Source: Verrucomicrobiota bacterium
GTDB lineage: Bacteria; Verrucomicrobiota; Verrucomicrobiia; Opitutales; UBA2995
Length of the DNA: 42,154 bases
Assembly: GCA_027622555.1 (NCBI GenBank)
Contig: JAQBYJ010000044.1
Span: 1 to 42,154 of the forward strand
Direction: 5' to 3'
How positions within the stretch are numbered: position 1 is the stretch's first letter; every line of letters begins with the position of its first letter. The translations under genes were made by a program, and so were the position numbers. The notes beneath the pieces are model-generated. The model did no database searches and was not told the origin of the DNA. It was given only the letters and a program-made list of their open reading frames with translations. Positions 24,324 to 33,629 of the stretch are shown here, one piece after another.

Positions 24324-25499
24324 TTATGAGTCTCCGGCTCGACCGAGGCCGAACTGATCTCCTACTTTTATGGGTTTGCCGTTCTTGAAATGAATTTCGA
24401 CGACTTTCTCGTTCATGACCAGCCGTCCGAATTCGTCCTCCAGGCCGCCGATAATCTCTCGCGTGGCCACATCGATAATATCGCCCGTGGATGCCCAGGC
24501 GTGCTTGCCGTCGAGACGAAACGTGACCCAGCCCGGTTCGTCCCGAAGAAAGACGTTTGTTACCTGCCTGGGTGGCAAGACAGTGGCGTCGAAAATGTGG
24601 AGCCTTCTATTGAAGCCATCGCACACCCAGATTTCGCTTTCATCAGGGGTCATGCCAATACCATGACTTGGACAGCCGTGCCGTTTTACAGGACCGACCT
24701 TGAAATCCTGGACTTCCACGCGGTGCAACATCTCTCCCGTCCTCAAGTTGCCCACCTCAAAGCCAAGCAATTCATTGACGTTCACAAAGGCCAGGGTCTG
24801 GGAGCGATTTATGGTGAAGGGACGAATCGGTTTGGTGAAGGGACCAATCTCCTTGGAGACGGTGTGGGTCGCCGTATCGGCAACACGGAGCAAATGTGAG
24901 TGCAGCCCTGCCATATAAGCCTCTTTCCCATCCAATCCATAAATTGTGTTGTGAGCACCCGATTGGAAATCGAGGCGTTTGATAATGTCACCATGTTCGG
25001 CATCAATGACGTGCCAGTGGTTTTTTTCCAGCGATGGCAGATAGATCGTTTTCCCGTCTGGAGAGATGGCCATACGGTCGCAGCCACCGTCATAGGTTTT
25101 TTCCCAAAGCAGAGTCTCGGTCACCAGATCCAGACACATCATCGTGCGAAGCGTGGTCATATAAATTCTCCCGGTTTCAGCACTGGCGCAAACTCCCTTA
25201 ATATTTATGGGACGGCCTTTTTCATCGAGACCTCCAATGGGAATGCGTTTCACGAATCGATAGTCGTCATCGATATCGAAGACAAGCAACCCGTGTCCGC
25301 CGTATTCCATATAGTTCCGCAAGCCGGGACAAGCCGCATAGAGGAGCCGGTCGACATCCGATGAAGCAGAAGCGAAGAGCGACCCGCTGAGTAGAAGGAC
25401 AAGAATCACAAGCGATACGCGTCGTCTGAAAAAAAGTGGGCCGCTTTCTAGTGGCGTGAAGTGCCGAGAAGTAAAACTGATTAACGATGGCATAAGCAT
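24324..25499 (-). CDS. Exported beta-propeller protein (YncE/SMP-30-like)
   Basis: The protein (about 391 residues from the ATG at 25499) has an N-terminal hydrophobic leader (SLVILVLLLSGSLFASASS), then repeated four-stranded blades typical of seven-bladed propellers. Visible units are RLLYAACPG...LLVFDIDDD, GRIYMTTLRTMMCLDLVTETLLW, DRMAISPDGKTIYLPSLEKNHWHVIDAEHG, LAFVNVNELLGFEVGNLRTGE and GIGMTPDESEIWVCDGFNRRLHIFD. The frame is open to 25565, but only the part from the second ATG pair (25499 or 25493) looks coding. It should be periplasmic and bind a ligand or substrate. It is the first gene of a likely operon with the agarase-like gene, and diverges from the CvfB-like gene. Confidence 0.75.
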   Translation of the reverse strand: MLMPSLISFTSRHFTPLESGPLFFRRRVSLVILVLLLSGSLFASASSDVDRLLYAACPGLRNYMEYGGHGLLVFDIDDDYRFVKRIPIGGLDEKGRPINIKGVCASAETGRIYMTTLRTMMCLDLVTETLLWEKTYDGGCDRMAISPDGKTIYLPSLEKNHWHVIDAEHGDIIKRLDFQSGAHNTIYGLDGKEAYMAGLHSHLLRVADTATHTVSKEIGPFTKPIRPFTINRSQTLAFVNVNELLGFEVGNLRTGEMLHRVEVQDFKVGPVKRHGCPSHGIGMTPDESEIWVCDGFNRRLHIFDATVLPPRQVTNVFLRDEPGWVTFRLDGKHAWASTGDIIDVATREIIGGLEDEFGRLVMNEKVVEIHFKNGKPIKVGDQFGLGRAGDS

Positions 25500-25697
25500 G
25501 GTGGGTAAGAAGCTAATCCGACCATGGTTACAGCCAGGCAAATATGCAAGAGATTCGTATTCCAAAGGAGAGAAGAAATGGTGCAGGTATTAACTTGGGG
25601 ATCCTTGGTATCGAAGGCAGCTCACCTTCGGTCGCCACTACTACCTCCACAAACGATGCTTGCGACGGATCAGGACAAAGGACAGCTTGGTCAACAA

Positions 25698-26534
25698 ATG
25701 GCTGAGCTTGGCAAACACAATACACTTAAACGCATCCGGGACTCCAATAATGGTGTCTACCTCGATGGGGGCGATCTGGGGGAAATCTTATTACCCCAAC
25801 GATATGTGCCCGTGGGCATGGTAGATGAGGATACGATCTCTGTATTTGTCTTTAAAGATTCGGAGGATCGTATCGTAGCCACCACCGAAACACCCGCAGC
25901 CGTCGTTGGTCAATTCGCAGTGCTGAAGGTTGTTAGCATGAATCCAAAGGTAGGCGCATTCCTCGACTGGGGATTGAGTAAAGACCTGCTCCTTCCCTAT
26001 CGTGAGCAGAAAAGTGATCCACGGGAAGGTGACACTTGTGTCGTGTACATCTTTGTCGATGAGGATAGCGGACGTATCATAGCGAGCGAACACGTGACCC
26101 AATTCACCAACAATGAGGGTGCAAAGTATGCCTATGAAGAAGAAGTCGATCTTCTGGTTATCGACCAAACCCCACTGGGCTACAAGGCGATCATTAACGA
26201 TAAGCATTTGGGGCTGCTCTACCATACGGACCTCTCCGAACCCCTTGGTTACGGGCAATGGATAGTTGGCTATGTTAGCAAGGTAAGAGACGACGGGAAC
26301 ATCGATCTTCGCCGGGATCGTGCCGGCTACGGACGCGTTGAACCGATTGGTGAACAAATCCTTGAAGCCCTTAAAACCAATAAAGGCACCCTGCCCTTCA
26401 ATGATAAATCCTCACCGGAATCCATTCGCGCAGAATTCGATGTGAGCAAACAAGCCTTCAAACGAGCGATCGGTTTGCTGTATAAACAAAAGCTCATAAG
26501 GTTGGAGGACAACGGTATCAGTTTGGTAAAATAG
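25698..26534 (+). CDS. CvfB-like S1 RNA-binding protein
   Basis: The ~278-residue protein matches the CvfB/YitL family of S1-domain RNA-binding proteins. The opening is MAELGKHNTLKRIRDSNNGVYLDGGDLGEILLPQRYVP. An S1-like repeat, VGQFAVLKVVSMNPKVGAFLDWGLSKDLLLPYREQ, follows, then two more S1-like segments and a winged-helix C-terminus (ESIRAEFDVSKQAFKRAIGLLYKQKLIRLEDNGISL). In Staphylococcus CvfB affects virulence-gene expression; a general role in RNA handling is likely. I place the start at 25698, matching proteobacterial homologues; an ATG at 25656 is a second option. The DoxX-like gene follows after a 34-base gap. Confidence 0.85.
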   Translation: MAELGKHNTLKRIRDSNNGVYLDGGDLGEILLPQRYVPVGMVDEDTISVFVFKDSEDRIVATTETPAAVVGQFAVLKVVSMNPKVGAFLDWGLSKDLLLPYREQKSDPREGDTCVVYIFVDEDSGRIIASEHVTQFTNNEGAKYAYEEEVDLLVIDQTPLGYKAIINDKHLGLLYHTDLSEPLGYGQWIVGYVSKVRDDGNIDLRRDRAGYGRVEPIGEQILEALKTNKGTLPFNDKSSPESIRAEFDVSKQAFKRAIGLLYKQKLIRLEDNGISLVK

Positions 26535-26568
26535 TGATGAACACCTATAAAGAAATTTCCTAGCAATC

Positions 26569-26985
26569 ATGAAGATACTAAAACTCATTGCAGCTATTCT
26601 CTTTGGATTATTTTTGTTTTACGGCGGAATTAATCATTTTATGCACCCCGAATTTTATAATCCGTTTATTCCAGATTTCTTACCCAAACTGTGGGTTAAT
26701 TATGCAACAGGATTGGTTGAAATTATTCTGGGAGCAGGATTATGCATTCCAGCCTGCCGTAGAAATTCAGCGCTAGGTGCCATGGTCTTGATGATCGCTT
26801 TTACGCCGATTCATTTGTTAGACTTGTGGAGCGAAACACCTGCCATTGGCAGTCATAAGGCCGCATGGATTCGCATTGGAGTTCAGGGTCTGTTTATAGC
26901 TTGGATGTTCTGGTTGAGTCGGCCACGGAAAATTAGAACAAAAACATCCGCGGAAAGAAGGAGCAGTAAACCTAATCAAGCTTAA
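26569..26985 (+). CDS. DoxX-like small membrane protein
   Basis: The 138-residue protein has four hydrophobic segments and the DoxX-type pattern. It starts LFGLFLFYGGINHFMHPEFY, followed by the conserved N-Y-A-T-G-L-V-E-I-I-L-G-A-G run (residues 45-58) and ALGAMVLMIAFTPIHLLDLW. DoxX family members sit in the inner membrane and have varied links to quinone or sulfur metabolism; no specific role can be assigned. The C-terminal tail is basic (SAERRSSKPNQA). It follows the CvfB-like gene closely on the same strand. A sulfatase gene starts 71 bases downstream. Confidence 0.8.
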   Translation: MKILKLIAAILFGLFLFYGGINHFMHPEFYNPFIPDFLPKLWVNYATGLVEIILGAGLCIPACRRNSALGAMVLMIAFTPIHLLDLWSETPAIGSHKAAWIRIGVQGLFIAWMFWLSRPRKIRTKTSAERRSSKPNQA

Positions 26986-27056
26986 TTTTGTATCGTCTTA
27001 GGTAAGATCACCACATTAGAAAAAATCAGTACGGTAAAAAAATCCCCATAAAAGCA

Positions 27057-28814
27057 ATGAGACATTCTATCACCAGTTTTCTATCTCTAATCGGAATCTA
27101 TCTGGGTGTGACGGCGGCTTTGGCCAGGCAACCGAATGTCGTTGTCATATTGACGGACGACCAGGGTTGGGGAGATCTCAGTGTGCAGGGGAACACCAAT
27201 CTCTCCACGCCTAACATTGATTCATTGGCCGAACAAGGCGTGACGATGGAAAATTTCTATGTCTGCCAGGTGTGTGCTCCTACGCGGGCTGAGTTTTTGA
27301 CCGGCCGTTATTATCCTCGAACAGGAGTGAGTGGAGTGAGTACAGGAGAGGAAAGGCTCAATCCCGATGAAACCACGATCGCCGACGTATTCAAGGCGAA
27401 CGGTTACGCCACAGGAGCATTTGGAAAATGGCACAATGGGACCCAGACGCCGTATCATCCAAATGATCGTGGGTTTGACGAATACTATGGATTTACCTCC
27501 GGACATTGGGGGCACTACTTCAGTCCGCCCCTGAATCACAACGGGAAAAAAGTCCGGGGCAATGGATTTGTGGTGGATGACTTTACCGACCATGCCATGG
27601 CCTTTATAGAGGCAAATCAGGAGAAGCCATTCTTCTGTTATATTCCCTACAATACCCCGCATTCGCCGATGATGATTTCCGACGAATTCTATGCAAAATT
27701 CGAAGGCAAGGATCCGGCCATGCAGCATCGTAATCCTAAGCAGGAAGATGTAATGATGACCCGGGCGGCTCTGGCCATGTGCGAGAATATCGATTGGAAC
27801 GTGGGGCGCATTCTCAAAAAGCTGGATGAGCTTAAGCTGAGCGACGACACCATCGTCATCTATTTCTCAGACAACGGTCCCAACTCTTATCGCTGGAATG
27901 GAGGCATGAAAGGTCGCAAAGGCGCCATCGACGAAGGAGGCATACGTTCTCCGTTCTTCATACGTTGGCCAGAGCACTTGGCAGCTGGTGTTAGTGTCCC
28001 TCAAATAACCGGTGCTATCGACCTGTTGCCTACCTTGGCTGAATTGACCGGCATTCAAACGAAACTCGACAAGTCCATCGACGGTCGAAGTTTTCGACCT
28101 TTGCTATTCGACCAAACAGCGACCTGGGAACCACGTGTCCTCTTTGCCACGAAGTTAAAATCGGTGAGTGTCCGTACGCAGCGCTTTCGTCTGGATGAAG
28201 CCGGGCAGTTGTTCGACCTAGAGAAAGACCGTGGACAATATACCAATGTGGCCGACCGTTATCCGCAAGTGACAGCTGATTTATTGAGTCAGGCCAAGCT
28301 TCATTTAAAGGACATGCAGGCCGACTTCAGGAAGTACGCCGACCGTCCGTTTTCCGTGGGATACGGCCCTTTCACCACCTTGCCAGCCAGGGACGGCGTG
28401 GAACACGGTTCGATTGAGCGCAGTTCCAAGGCACCCAACAACTCTTTCTTTACTCACTGGACGAGCGCGGATGATTCGATCACCTGGGATGTCGATGTAG
28501 GCAAGACCGGCACATACGAAGTGATTGTTTTCTACACCTGCGCTGAAGGCGACCAAGGGGCTACGCTAAGTCTTTCCATGGAGCGTGGTGATTCCATACA
28601 GGCCAAGGTCGTTGATGTCTTTGATCCTCCACTCTACGATAAATCAAAAGAGCGCGTCACAGATTCCCACTACTTTGTTAAAGATTTTAAACCTCTCCGG
28701 CTGGGTACAATGCGCCTTGAAAAAGGAAGAGGAATACTCCGGCTTGGTTCGCTGGATATCCAAGGCAAACGAGTGGTGGATGTTCACTCCCTGGAATTGA
28801 ATCGGGTCGATTGA
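27057..28814 (+). CDS. Secreted sulfatase with C-terminal beta-sandwich domain
   Basis: The 585-residue protein has a signal peptide (MRHSITSFLSLIGIYLGVTAALA) and an S1-family sulfatase domain (residues 25-430). The metal-binding DDQGWGD lies near residue 34, and the formylglycine motif CAPTR with LTGRY near residue 73. Downstream are FGKWHNG and YFSDNGPN. Sulfatases need oxidation of this cysteine to formylglycine, but no anSME or formylglycine-generating enzyme gene is in the window. The last ~130 residues (WTSADDSITWDVDVGKTGTYEVIVFYTC) resemble a carbohydrate-binding beta-sandwich. A role in removing sulfate from polysaccharides is likely. It converges on a second sulfatase, and a terminator-like hairpin lies between them. 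Confidence 0.9.
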   Translation: MRHSITSFLSLIGIYLGVTAALARQPNVVVILTDDQGWGDLSVQGNTNLSTPNIDSLAEQGVTMENFYVCQVCAPTRAEFLTGRYYPRTGVSGVSTGEERLNPDETTIADVFKANGYATGAFGKWHNGTQTPYHPNDRGFDEYYGFTSGHWGHYFSPPLNHNGKKVRGNGFVVDDFTDHAMAFIEANQEKPFFCYIPYNTPHSPMMISDEFYAKFEGKDPAMQHRNPKQEDVMMTRAALAMCENIDWNVGRILKKLDELKLSDDTIVIYFSDNGPNSYRWNGGMKGRKGAIDEGGIRSPFFIRWPEHLAAGVSVPQITGAIDLLPTLAELTGIQTKLDKSIDGRSFRPLLFDQTATWEPRVLFATKLKSVSVRTQRFRLDEAGQLFDLEKDRGQYTNVADRYPQVTADLLSQAKLHLKDMQADFRKYADRPFSVGYGPFTTLPARDGVEHGSIERSSKAPNNSFFTHWTSADDSITWDVDVGKTGTYEVIVFYTCAEGDQGATLSLSMERGDSIQAKVVDVFDPPLYDKSKERVTDSHYFVKDFKPLRLGTMRLEKGRGILRLGSLDIQGKRVVDVHSLELNRVD

Positions 28815-28846
28815 GATAGACTGCCATCGGCCACTCAGAAAAGAGA

Positions 28847-28871
28847 GAGACCTATGTTTATACAAGGTCTC
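28847..28871. terminator. Hairpin between convergent sulfatase genes
   Basis: GAGACCT pairs perfectly with AGGTCTC around an 11-base loop in the 105-base gap between the two convergent genes. Both sides are A/T-rich, and minus-strand reading continues into TCTCTCTTTT, so it may act as a bidirectional terminator. Confidence 0.45.
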
Positions 28872-28919
28872 GGAATTTTGGATTCGTGTCTTTTAACTGA
28901 ACAAGATTTTAAGACTCAT

Positions 28920-30362
28920 TTATTTATTCAGAGCCTTAGCCGCTTCGAGTTGGCGGGCGGAGATACTTCTGAATTCCCAGGGGAGCTTGGTATTCGGGGG
29001 GAGTTTTTCGAGAATGTCCTTTAGTCTGTGGTGTGCCTCGCGCGTTGTTTCGTCCTCGGAAAGACGAAGGCTGTTTTGTAGGTCGTGTTGCTCAAGGGGA
29101 TCTTCAGAGAGGTCGTAGAACGGACCGTTGGAAAACAGTTTGAAACGTTGATCGCGAACAATACGGACCTGATGATACTGGGAGAAACTCCAATTTCGTA
29201 AGGGAGAGGTGTCGGCTTGGTTCAGCAATTGTGGGACGAGAGAATGGCCATCGAGGATGAGGTCGTCAGGAAGCTTGGCATCTGCAAAGTCAACCAGCGT
29301 CGGAAAGATGTCGGACATATCGATCAGGGCGTCGCTCTCGCGGTTTCCAGGAATGTAGTTGGGGCAGTTTACAATAAAGGGCGTGTTGATGTTATATTCA
29401 GACAAGTTGTAGTAACCATCGTCCTTGGGTTTCATGGTCGAGCCCACATCTATCAATCTTCCAGAGACACGCCCCCCCAGGTGTTCATATCCGTGGTAGA
29501 CTCCGTTATCGGTGCCGTTGTCGGTTGCCAGGAGAATAATGGTGTCGTCTCTGATCCCAAGCTCGTCGAGCGATTGGACCATCCTGCCAACGAGTTTGTC
29601 GGCGTAGCGAGCCATGCCGGCAAATTGTTCACGGGCGGTCAATTGTTCGCCTTTGTTATCCGGCGTATTTCCTACGGAGATATGAGTAAGGATAGCTGAA
29701 TAATAAGCAAAGAAGGGCGCGTCATCCTGCTTCGCCATACGGGACATGAAATCAATCAATCGATCGGTAAAAATTTCCGGACCGTATTGTCCGTCCGTGT
29801 TAAGGCGTTGGCCGTTTTCGAGAATGTAGGGATCCCAATAACGTTTCTTATGGGCAGGGTGTTCAGTCTTTCCTTCGGGGAAAATACAATGTTCATCAAA
29901 GCCGTGCACCTTGAGAGCATCCTGTTGAGCAGGGTCGAACAGGTCATTGATTTGCCATTTCCCGGAAATATAAGTTCGATAACCGGCGTTCTTCATGACA
30001 CGGGCGATCGAGGTTTCCCGATTCCAATCAAAATAGCCTCCACCGTAAATGGCGGGATCGTGATGTGTGTGCCAGCCAGAGCGGAACGGGTAACGACCGG
30101 TTAAAAGAGCAACGCGGGTGGTGCTGCAGACCGGAGTGACATAAAAGGATCTGAACTTCACACCGGTTTGTGCCAGCCGATCGATGTTGGGTGTAACGTT
30201 CTCCTGGCTGCCGTAGCATCGAAACCAGTCTTTGCCTATATTGTCCAAGAGAATAAATAAAATGTTCGGCCGTTTCGGCTTCACTTCCGCTTGTGCCCAA
30301 CTGGTGGGTACAGTCCAGAGAATGCAAGCAGCTAGTAGACTTAGGACGATTCGCTGTTTCAT
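28920..30362 (-). CDS. Secreted sulfatase with atypical active-site motif
   Basis: The ~480-residue protein has a signal peptide (MKQRIVLSLLAACILWTVPTSWAQA) and an S1-family sulfatase domain. The active-site stretch is TPVCSTTRVALLTGRYPFRSG near residue 79: a cysteine at the right place, but CSTTR rather than the usual CxPxR or CxAxR. The metal site reads LLDNIGKDW instead of DDxGxGD. Other features are intact: SGKWQINDLF, ATDNGTDNG and a Trp-rich C-terminus. I chose the ATG at 30362 because it places the signal peptide at the N-terminus; the frame is open to 30410. It diverges from the amidohydrolase gene, with a palindromic site between. Its substrate is unknown. Confidence 0.85.
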   Translation of the reverse strand: MKQRIVLSLLAACILWTVPTSWAQAEVKPKRPNILFILLDNIGKDWFRCYGSQENVTPNIDRLAQTGVKFRSFYVTPVCSTTRVALLTGRYPFRSGWHTHHDPAIYGGGYFDWNRETSIARVMKNAGYRTYISGKWQINDLFDPAQQDALKVHGFDEHCIFPEGKTEHPAHKKRYWDPYILENGQRLNTDGQYGPEIFTDRLIDFMSRMAKQDDAPFFAYYSAILTHISVGNTPDNKGEQLTAREQFAGMARYADKLVGRMVQSLDELGIRDDTIILLATDNGTDNGVYHGYEHLGGRVSGRLIDVGSTMKPKDDGYYNLSEYNINTPFIVNCPNYIPGNRESDALIDMSDIFPTLVDFADAKLPDDLILDGHSLVPQLLNQADTSPLRNWSFSQYHQVRIVRDQRFKLFSNGPFYDLSEDPLEQHDLQNSLRLSEDETTREAHHRLKDILEKLPPNTKLPWEFRSISARQLEAAKALNK

Positions 30363-30449
30363 TTTTGCCCATAGTGCAATTCTTGGGTGTAAGATACAAT
30401 ACCGATTCATTTATAAATCAGAGGAAGATTTTTCGTAAGACTGGGCTCT

Positions 30450-30503
30450 CCATTTTTCAGTAAGAACTTTCTCTTGCTGATTTGGATTCGAGCTGAAAAA
30501 TGG
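30450..30503. promoter_or_regulatory. Perfect 11-base inverted repeat in divergent intergenic region
   Basis: CCATTTTTCAG (30450-30460) and CTGAAAAATGG (30493-30503) form an exact inverted repeat separated by 32 bases. They lie between the divergently transcribed sulfatase and amidohydrolase genes. A shared operator or an mRNA hairpin is possible; no binding factor can be named. Confidence 0.4.
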
Positions 30504-30530
30504 ATTTCAACTTTAAATCCCAGATGCCCT

Positions 30531-31808
30531 ATGATTTCGAGAGTAACTAGAATGTTTATTCACGCTGTGCTTCTTGTTTGCGTGATGTCTGCCTCGCTAA
30601 CCGCTCAGGTGAATGAACCGTCGTATGACTTGTTGTTAAAAGGGGGGCGGGTAATTGACCCCAAAAACAATCTTGATGATGTTCGGGACGTTGCTGTCAA
30701 AGGTGACCGGATTGCCGCCATTGCCTCCGCAATTCCAGACGCATTAGCGGCGAAGGTAATCGATGTCAGCGGATTGATTGTAACGCCCGGCCTTGTTGAT
30801 ATTCATGTGCACGTATCCCGGGTTGGAGAACCTGGTACGGTTTCGGATCGTTCGCCTGACCTGTTTCCGGATCATGTCTTTTTTAAATCGGGAGTAACCA
30901 CGGTGGTCGATGTCGGAGGAACGGGCTGGCGTAGTTTTCCAGAATTCCGGAGTCGAGTGATCGATAGATCGAAGACCCGTGTGCTGGCGATGCTCAACAT
31001 TACGGGATTGGGAATGATTAATTATGAAGCCGAGCAAAATCCTGCTGATATGGATCCAGAAAAAACGGCAGCCATGGCACGAGAGCACTCCGATGTGGTG
31101 GTTGGAATTAAATCGGCCCATTGGTGGCAACCGGACTTTACTTCGGTTGAGAGGGCGCTTGAGGCTGGTAGACTGGCGGATATCCCCATTATGGTGGATT
31201 TCGGGTGGTTCATTGAAGGGAAGCCCTACGAAACAATGATCAGTGAGCTGTTTCGTCCCGGAGATATCAGTACGCATTTCTTTCGAATGCCGGCACCTCT
31301 GCTAGACGATAGTGGCAAGGTGCGTTCTTATTTACAGGCAGCCAGAGAACGAGGAGTGAAGTTTGACGTCGGGCACGGCGGTGCCAGTTTCTATTTCAAG
31401 TTGGCCGTACCGGTGGTGGAGCAGGGATTCTGGCCGGATTCCATTTCAACGGATCTTCATTCGGGTTCTATTCATGGAGCCGCTACGGACATGCTGAATG
31501 TGATGTCCAAGTTTCTGGCCTTGGGAGTTCCGCTGCCCGAAGTGATTCGACTTTCGACGACCAACCCGGCCACCATCGTTAAACGACCCGAACTTGGACA
31601 GATCAGCGTTGGGGTGGAAGCGGACCTGGCCGTCCTTAAGTTGACGAATGGAGAGTTTGGTTTTCTCGATGCGGTGAAAGGCAAGCTCGAGGGAACGGAG
31701 CGTTTAAGTAGTGAGCTGACCATTCGTGCCGGAGAAGTCGTGTTCGATTTTAATGGCCGAACCGGCATCAACTGGAGGGATCCGTCTATTAAATATCCGA
31801 CGCATTGA
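30531..31808 (+). CDS. Secreted metal-dependent amidohydrolase/deacetylase
   Basis: The ~425-residue protein has a signal peptide (RMFIHAVLLVCVMSASLTA) and a composite TIM-barrel amidohydrolase domain of the EF_0837/deacetylase-like branch. Markers are YDLLLKGGRVIDPKN, GLIVTPGLVDIHVHVSRVG (HxH metal site), VVVGIKSAHWW (likely carboxylated lysine), GDISTHFFRMP, KFDVGHGGASFYF and SISTDLHSG (catalytic Asp). Members hydrolyse N-acyl amino acid, dihydroorotase-like or related substrates. Export and the sulfatase neighbours suggest an extracytoplasmic amide or acetyl substrate, by inference. Starts at 30531 or 30552 both fit; 30474 would extend the leader. It diverges from sulfatase 2 and is followed by a convergent Na/Pi transporter gene. 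Confidence 0.82.
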   Translation: MISRVTRMFIHAVLLVCVMSASLTAQVNEPSYDLLLKGGRVIDPKNNLDDVRDVAVKGDRIAAIASAIPDALAAKVIDVSGLIVTPGLVDIHVHVSRVGEPGTVSDRSPDLFPDHVFFKSGVTTVVDVGGTGWRSFPEFRSRVIDRSKTRVLAMLNITGLGMINYEAEQNPADMDPEKTAAMAREHSDVVVGIKSAHWWQPDFTSVERALEAGRLADIPIMVDFGWFIEGKPYETMISELFRPGDISTHFFRMPAPLLDDSGKVRSYLQAARERGVKFDVGHGGASFYFKLAVPVVEQGFWPDSISTDLHSGSIHGAATDMLNVMSKFLALGVPLPEVIRLSTTNPATIVKRPELGQISVGVEADLAVLKLTNGEFGFLDAVKGKLEGTERLSSELTIRAGEVVFDFNGRTGINWRDPSIKYPTH

Positions 31809-31834
31809 TGTGAGTTGGTCCTTTGTTTATCGAT

Positions 31835-33433
31835 CTACTTAGAAGAATCTTTTTTCTGAGGTTCCAGCTTCGCAACGTAATGCACAATTCTCCAGGCATG
31901 GTGGGCGAGCCTTCTTAACCATCTGGCCCCGTCCAATGCTCGATCCAATTCGTCGGCGGTAAGTTTGCCCTGAGTGGCGCTCTGGATAGCTTGGGTCCTA
32001 AAGCTTGATTTATCTGTCCTGAGTTGATCTTCAAATTGGGCAAAGTGCTCCAACGAATTCGGCTGACCCCGTTCTTCAATTTCAGCAGCAAGATTCATCA
32101 GGCTTCTTGCCAAGCTTTGAGCGCGCAAGGCCAGGTCGTGGTGTTTTAACAACCCTTCAGATTGCGTTGTATTACGAACTCTTTGCACGAATCGCTCCAA
32201 ATGATCAATGATGTGCAGGAGTGAGAAAAGACGGTCTGTATCAAGCTCGTTTACTCCTGATTTCTCTCCTGCTCTCACTGCGTAGTCTCTCGCATCAGAT
32301 ATGGCTTTTTCAGCTTCTTCCAACTTGCGGAAATGGTTCTCTTTAATATCACCAGTAAGTATACGGGACCCTAGTTTTAGAACGGAGCTGGCGATGCGAC
32401 GGCATGCCGTTTCCAATGCCTCTATTGCGGCTTGATCGCCGAGGAATTTATGGTCGAGCGGCGAGATCAGAAGATTTTCCCGTTCTGGAATCATTCGAAT
32501 AATCAAACGTCCGAACTGCTGGGTAAAGGGAATCGCCACCAAAACACCGAGGGCATTGAAAGCGGAATGAAATGAGATCACAATGAGCTCAGGTGACTGG
32601 ATTACGGTGGTTGGGAAATAGGTTCCGCAAAACCACAAATAGAGCGGAAGAAAGAAAAAGGCCAGAACCCCGGTAAACACATTAAAGATCACATGGGCAA
32701 AGCCGGTACGTCTGGAAGCTGTATTGCCGGTGATAGCTGCCAGAGCGGCAGTGCCAGTCGTGCCTATGTCCGCGCCAATAACAACCGCCGCCGCTTGAGG
32801 AAGATCCAACATTCCAGTAACCAGTGCCGTGATTGAAGCGGCCACGGTAGCACTGGATGATTGTGTTACCAGGGTTATGCCGACCCCAAATAGTAACAGC
32901 AAAATACGACCGCTGAATCCGCTCGAATCAAAGGAACTGAAATCGACCAAATCTTGTAATCCGGCAAGACCGTCCTGCAGGTAACTGATGCCGAGAAAAA
33001 TGAGAGCAAATCCTGCCAGAGCTTTGCCGGTGCTTCTGACTTTTGGATACGCTTTTACCAAGTAGAGTATGGCAGCGATAAAGAGTAAAGGAAGGGCGGC
33101 CGTTCCAAGCTTTAATTTGAAACCAATGACCGCAACCATCCAACCAGTGATGGTGGTTCCGAGGTTAGCCCCGAATAAGATGCCTAGAGATTGAGGAAAG
33201 GTTAGCAGGCCGGCCCCGACGAAACCGACGGTTGCTACGGTAGTCGCACTTGAAGATTGAACCAACGCCGTGGTTACTGCGCCGGATATGGCTCCGGAAA
33301 TAGGGGTGCGAGTTGCCTTGCCCAGCCAATGATGCATTTTATTTCCGGCCAGTCTCCGTAGTCCGGAAGTCATCAAGGCCATTCCAAAAAGAAACAGGCC
33401 TAAACCTCCGAGTGATTGTAGAGTGGAATCCAT
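31835..33433 (-). CDS. Na/Pi cotransporter family protein
   Basis: The 532-residue protein has two inverted membrane repeats, each with the family QSSSAT motif: GAVTTALVQSSSATTVATVG near residue 55 and GVGITLVTQSSSATVAASI near residue 187. Each is followed by a GANLGTT or GADIGTT stretch. This is the NptA/YjbB-type sodium-phosphate transporter. The C-terminal ~190 residues are helical with a PhoU-like character (EALETACRRIASSVLKLG, DRLFSLLHIIDHLERFVQ). It faces the M50-chimera gene across a 196-base divergent gap and converges on the amidohydrolase gene. The nearby PhoD-like phosphatase is consistent with phosphate acquisition, but no Pho box is recognised. Confidence 0.88.
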   Translation of the reverse strand: MDSTLQSLGGLGLFLFGMALMTSGLRRLAGNKMHHWLGKATRTPISGAISGAVTTALVQSSSATTVATVGFVGAGLLTFPQSLGILFGANLGTTITGWMVAVIGFKLKLGTAALPLLFIAAILYLVKAYPKVRSTGKALAGFALIFLGISYLQDGLAGLQDLVDFSSFDSSGFSGRILLLLFGVGITLVTQSSSATVAASITALVTGMLDLPQAAAVVIGADIGTTGTAALAAITGNTASRRTGFAHVIFNVFTGVLAFFFLPLYLWFCGTYFPTTVIQSPELIVISFHSAFNALGVLVAIPFTQQFGRLIIRMIPERENLLISPLDHKFLGDQAAIEALETACRRIASSVLKLGSRILTGDIKENHFRKLEEAEKAISDARDYAVRAGEKSGVNELDTDRLFSLLHIIDHLERFVQRVRNTTQSEGLLKHHDLALRAQSLARSLMNLAAEIEERGQPNSLEHFAQFEDQLRTDKSSFRTQAIQSATQGKLTADELDRALDGARWLRRLAHHAWRIVHYVAKLEPQKKDSSK

Positions 33434-33629
33434 ATCAGTGAAGAGGCCGTGAATTGAACGTTTTCATGGGGTATTTTTTTATGAAATTGGATCCAGAATT
33501 ACAATTAGAGTTTACCCATAAGCTTCAATAGGCATCGGAAGGTATTTGTCCATTCCCTAAAAGCTTCATTGAGCTTGAGAAGAAAGGGATGCTGCTTTAT
33601 GTTTTTAATAAACACAGATCCATAATACT

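Noticed and set aside
33482-33532. 16-codon frame after a T run in the Na/Pi-M50 divergent gap
   Set aside because: Too short and without a ribosome-binding site or regulatory pattern such as a run of one amino acid.
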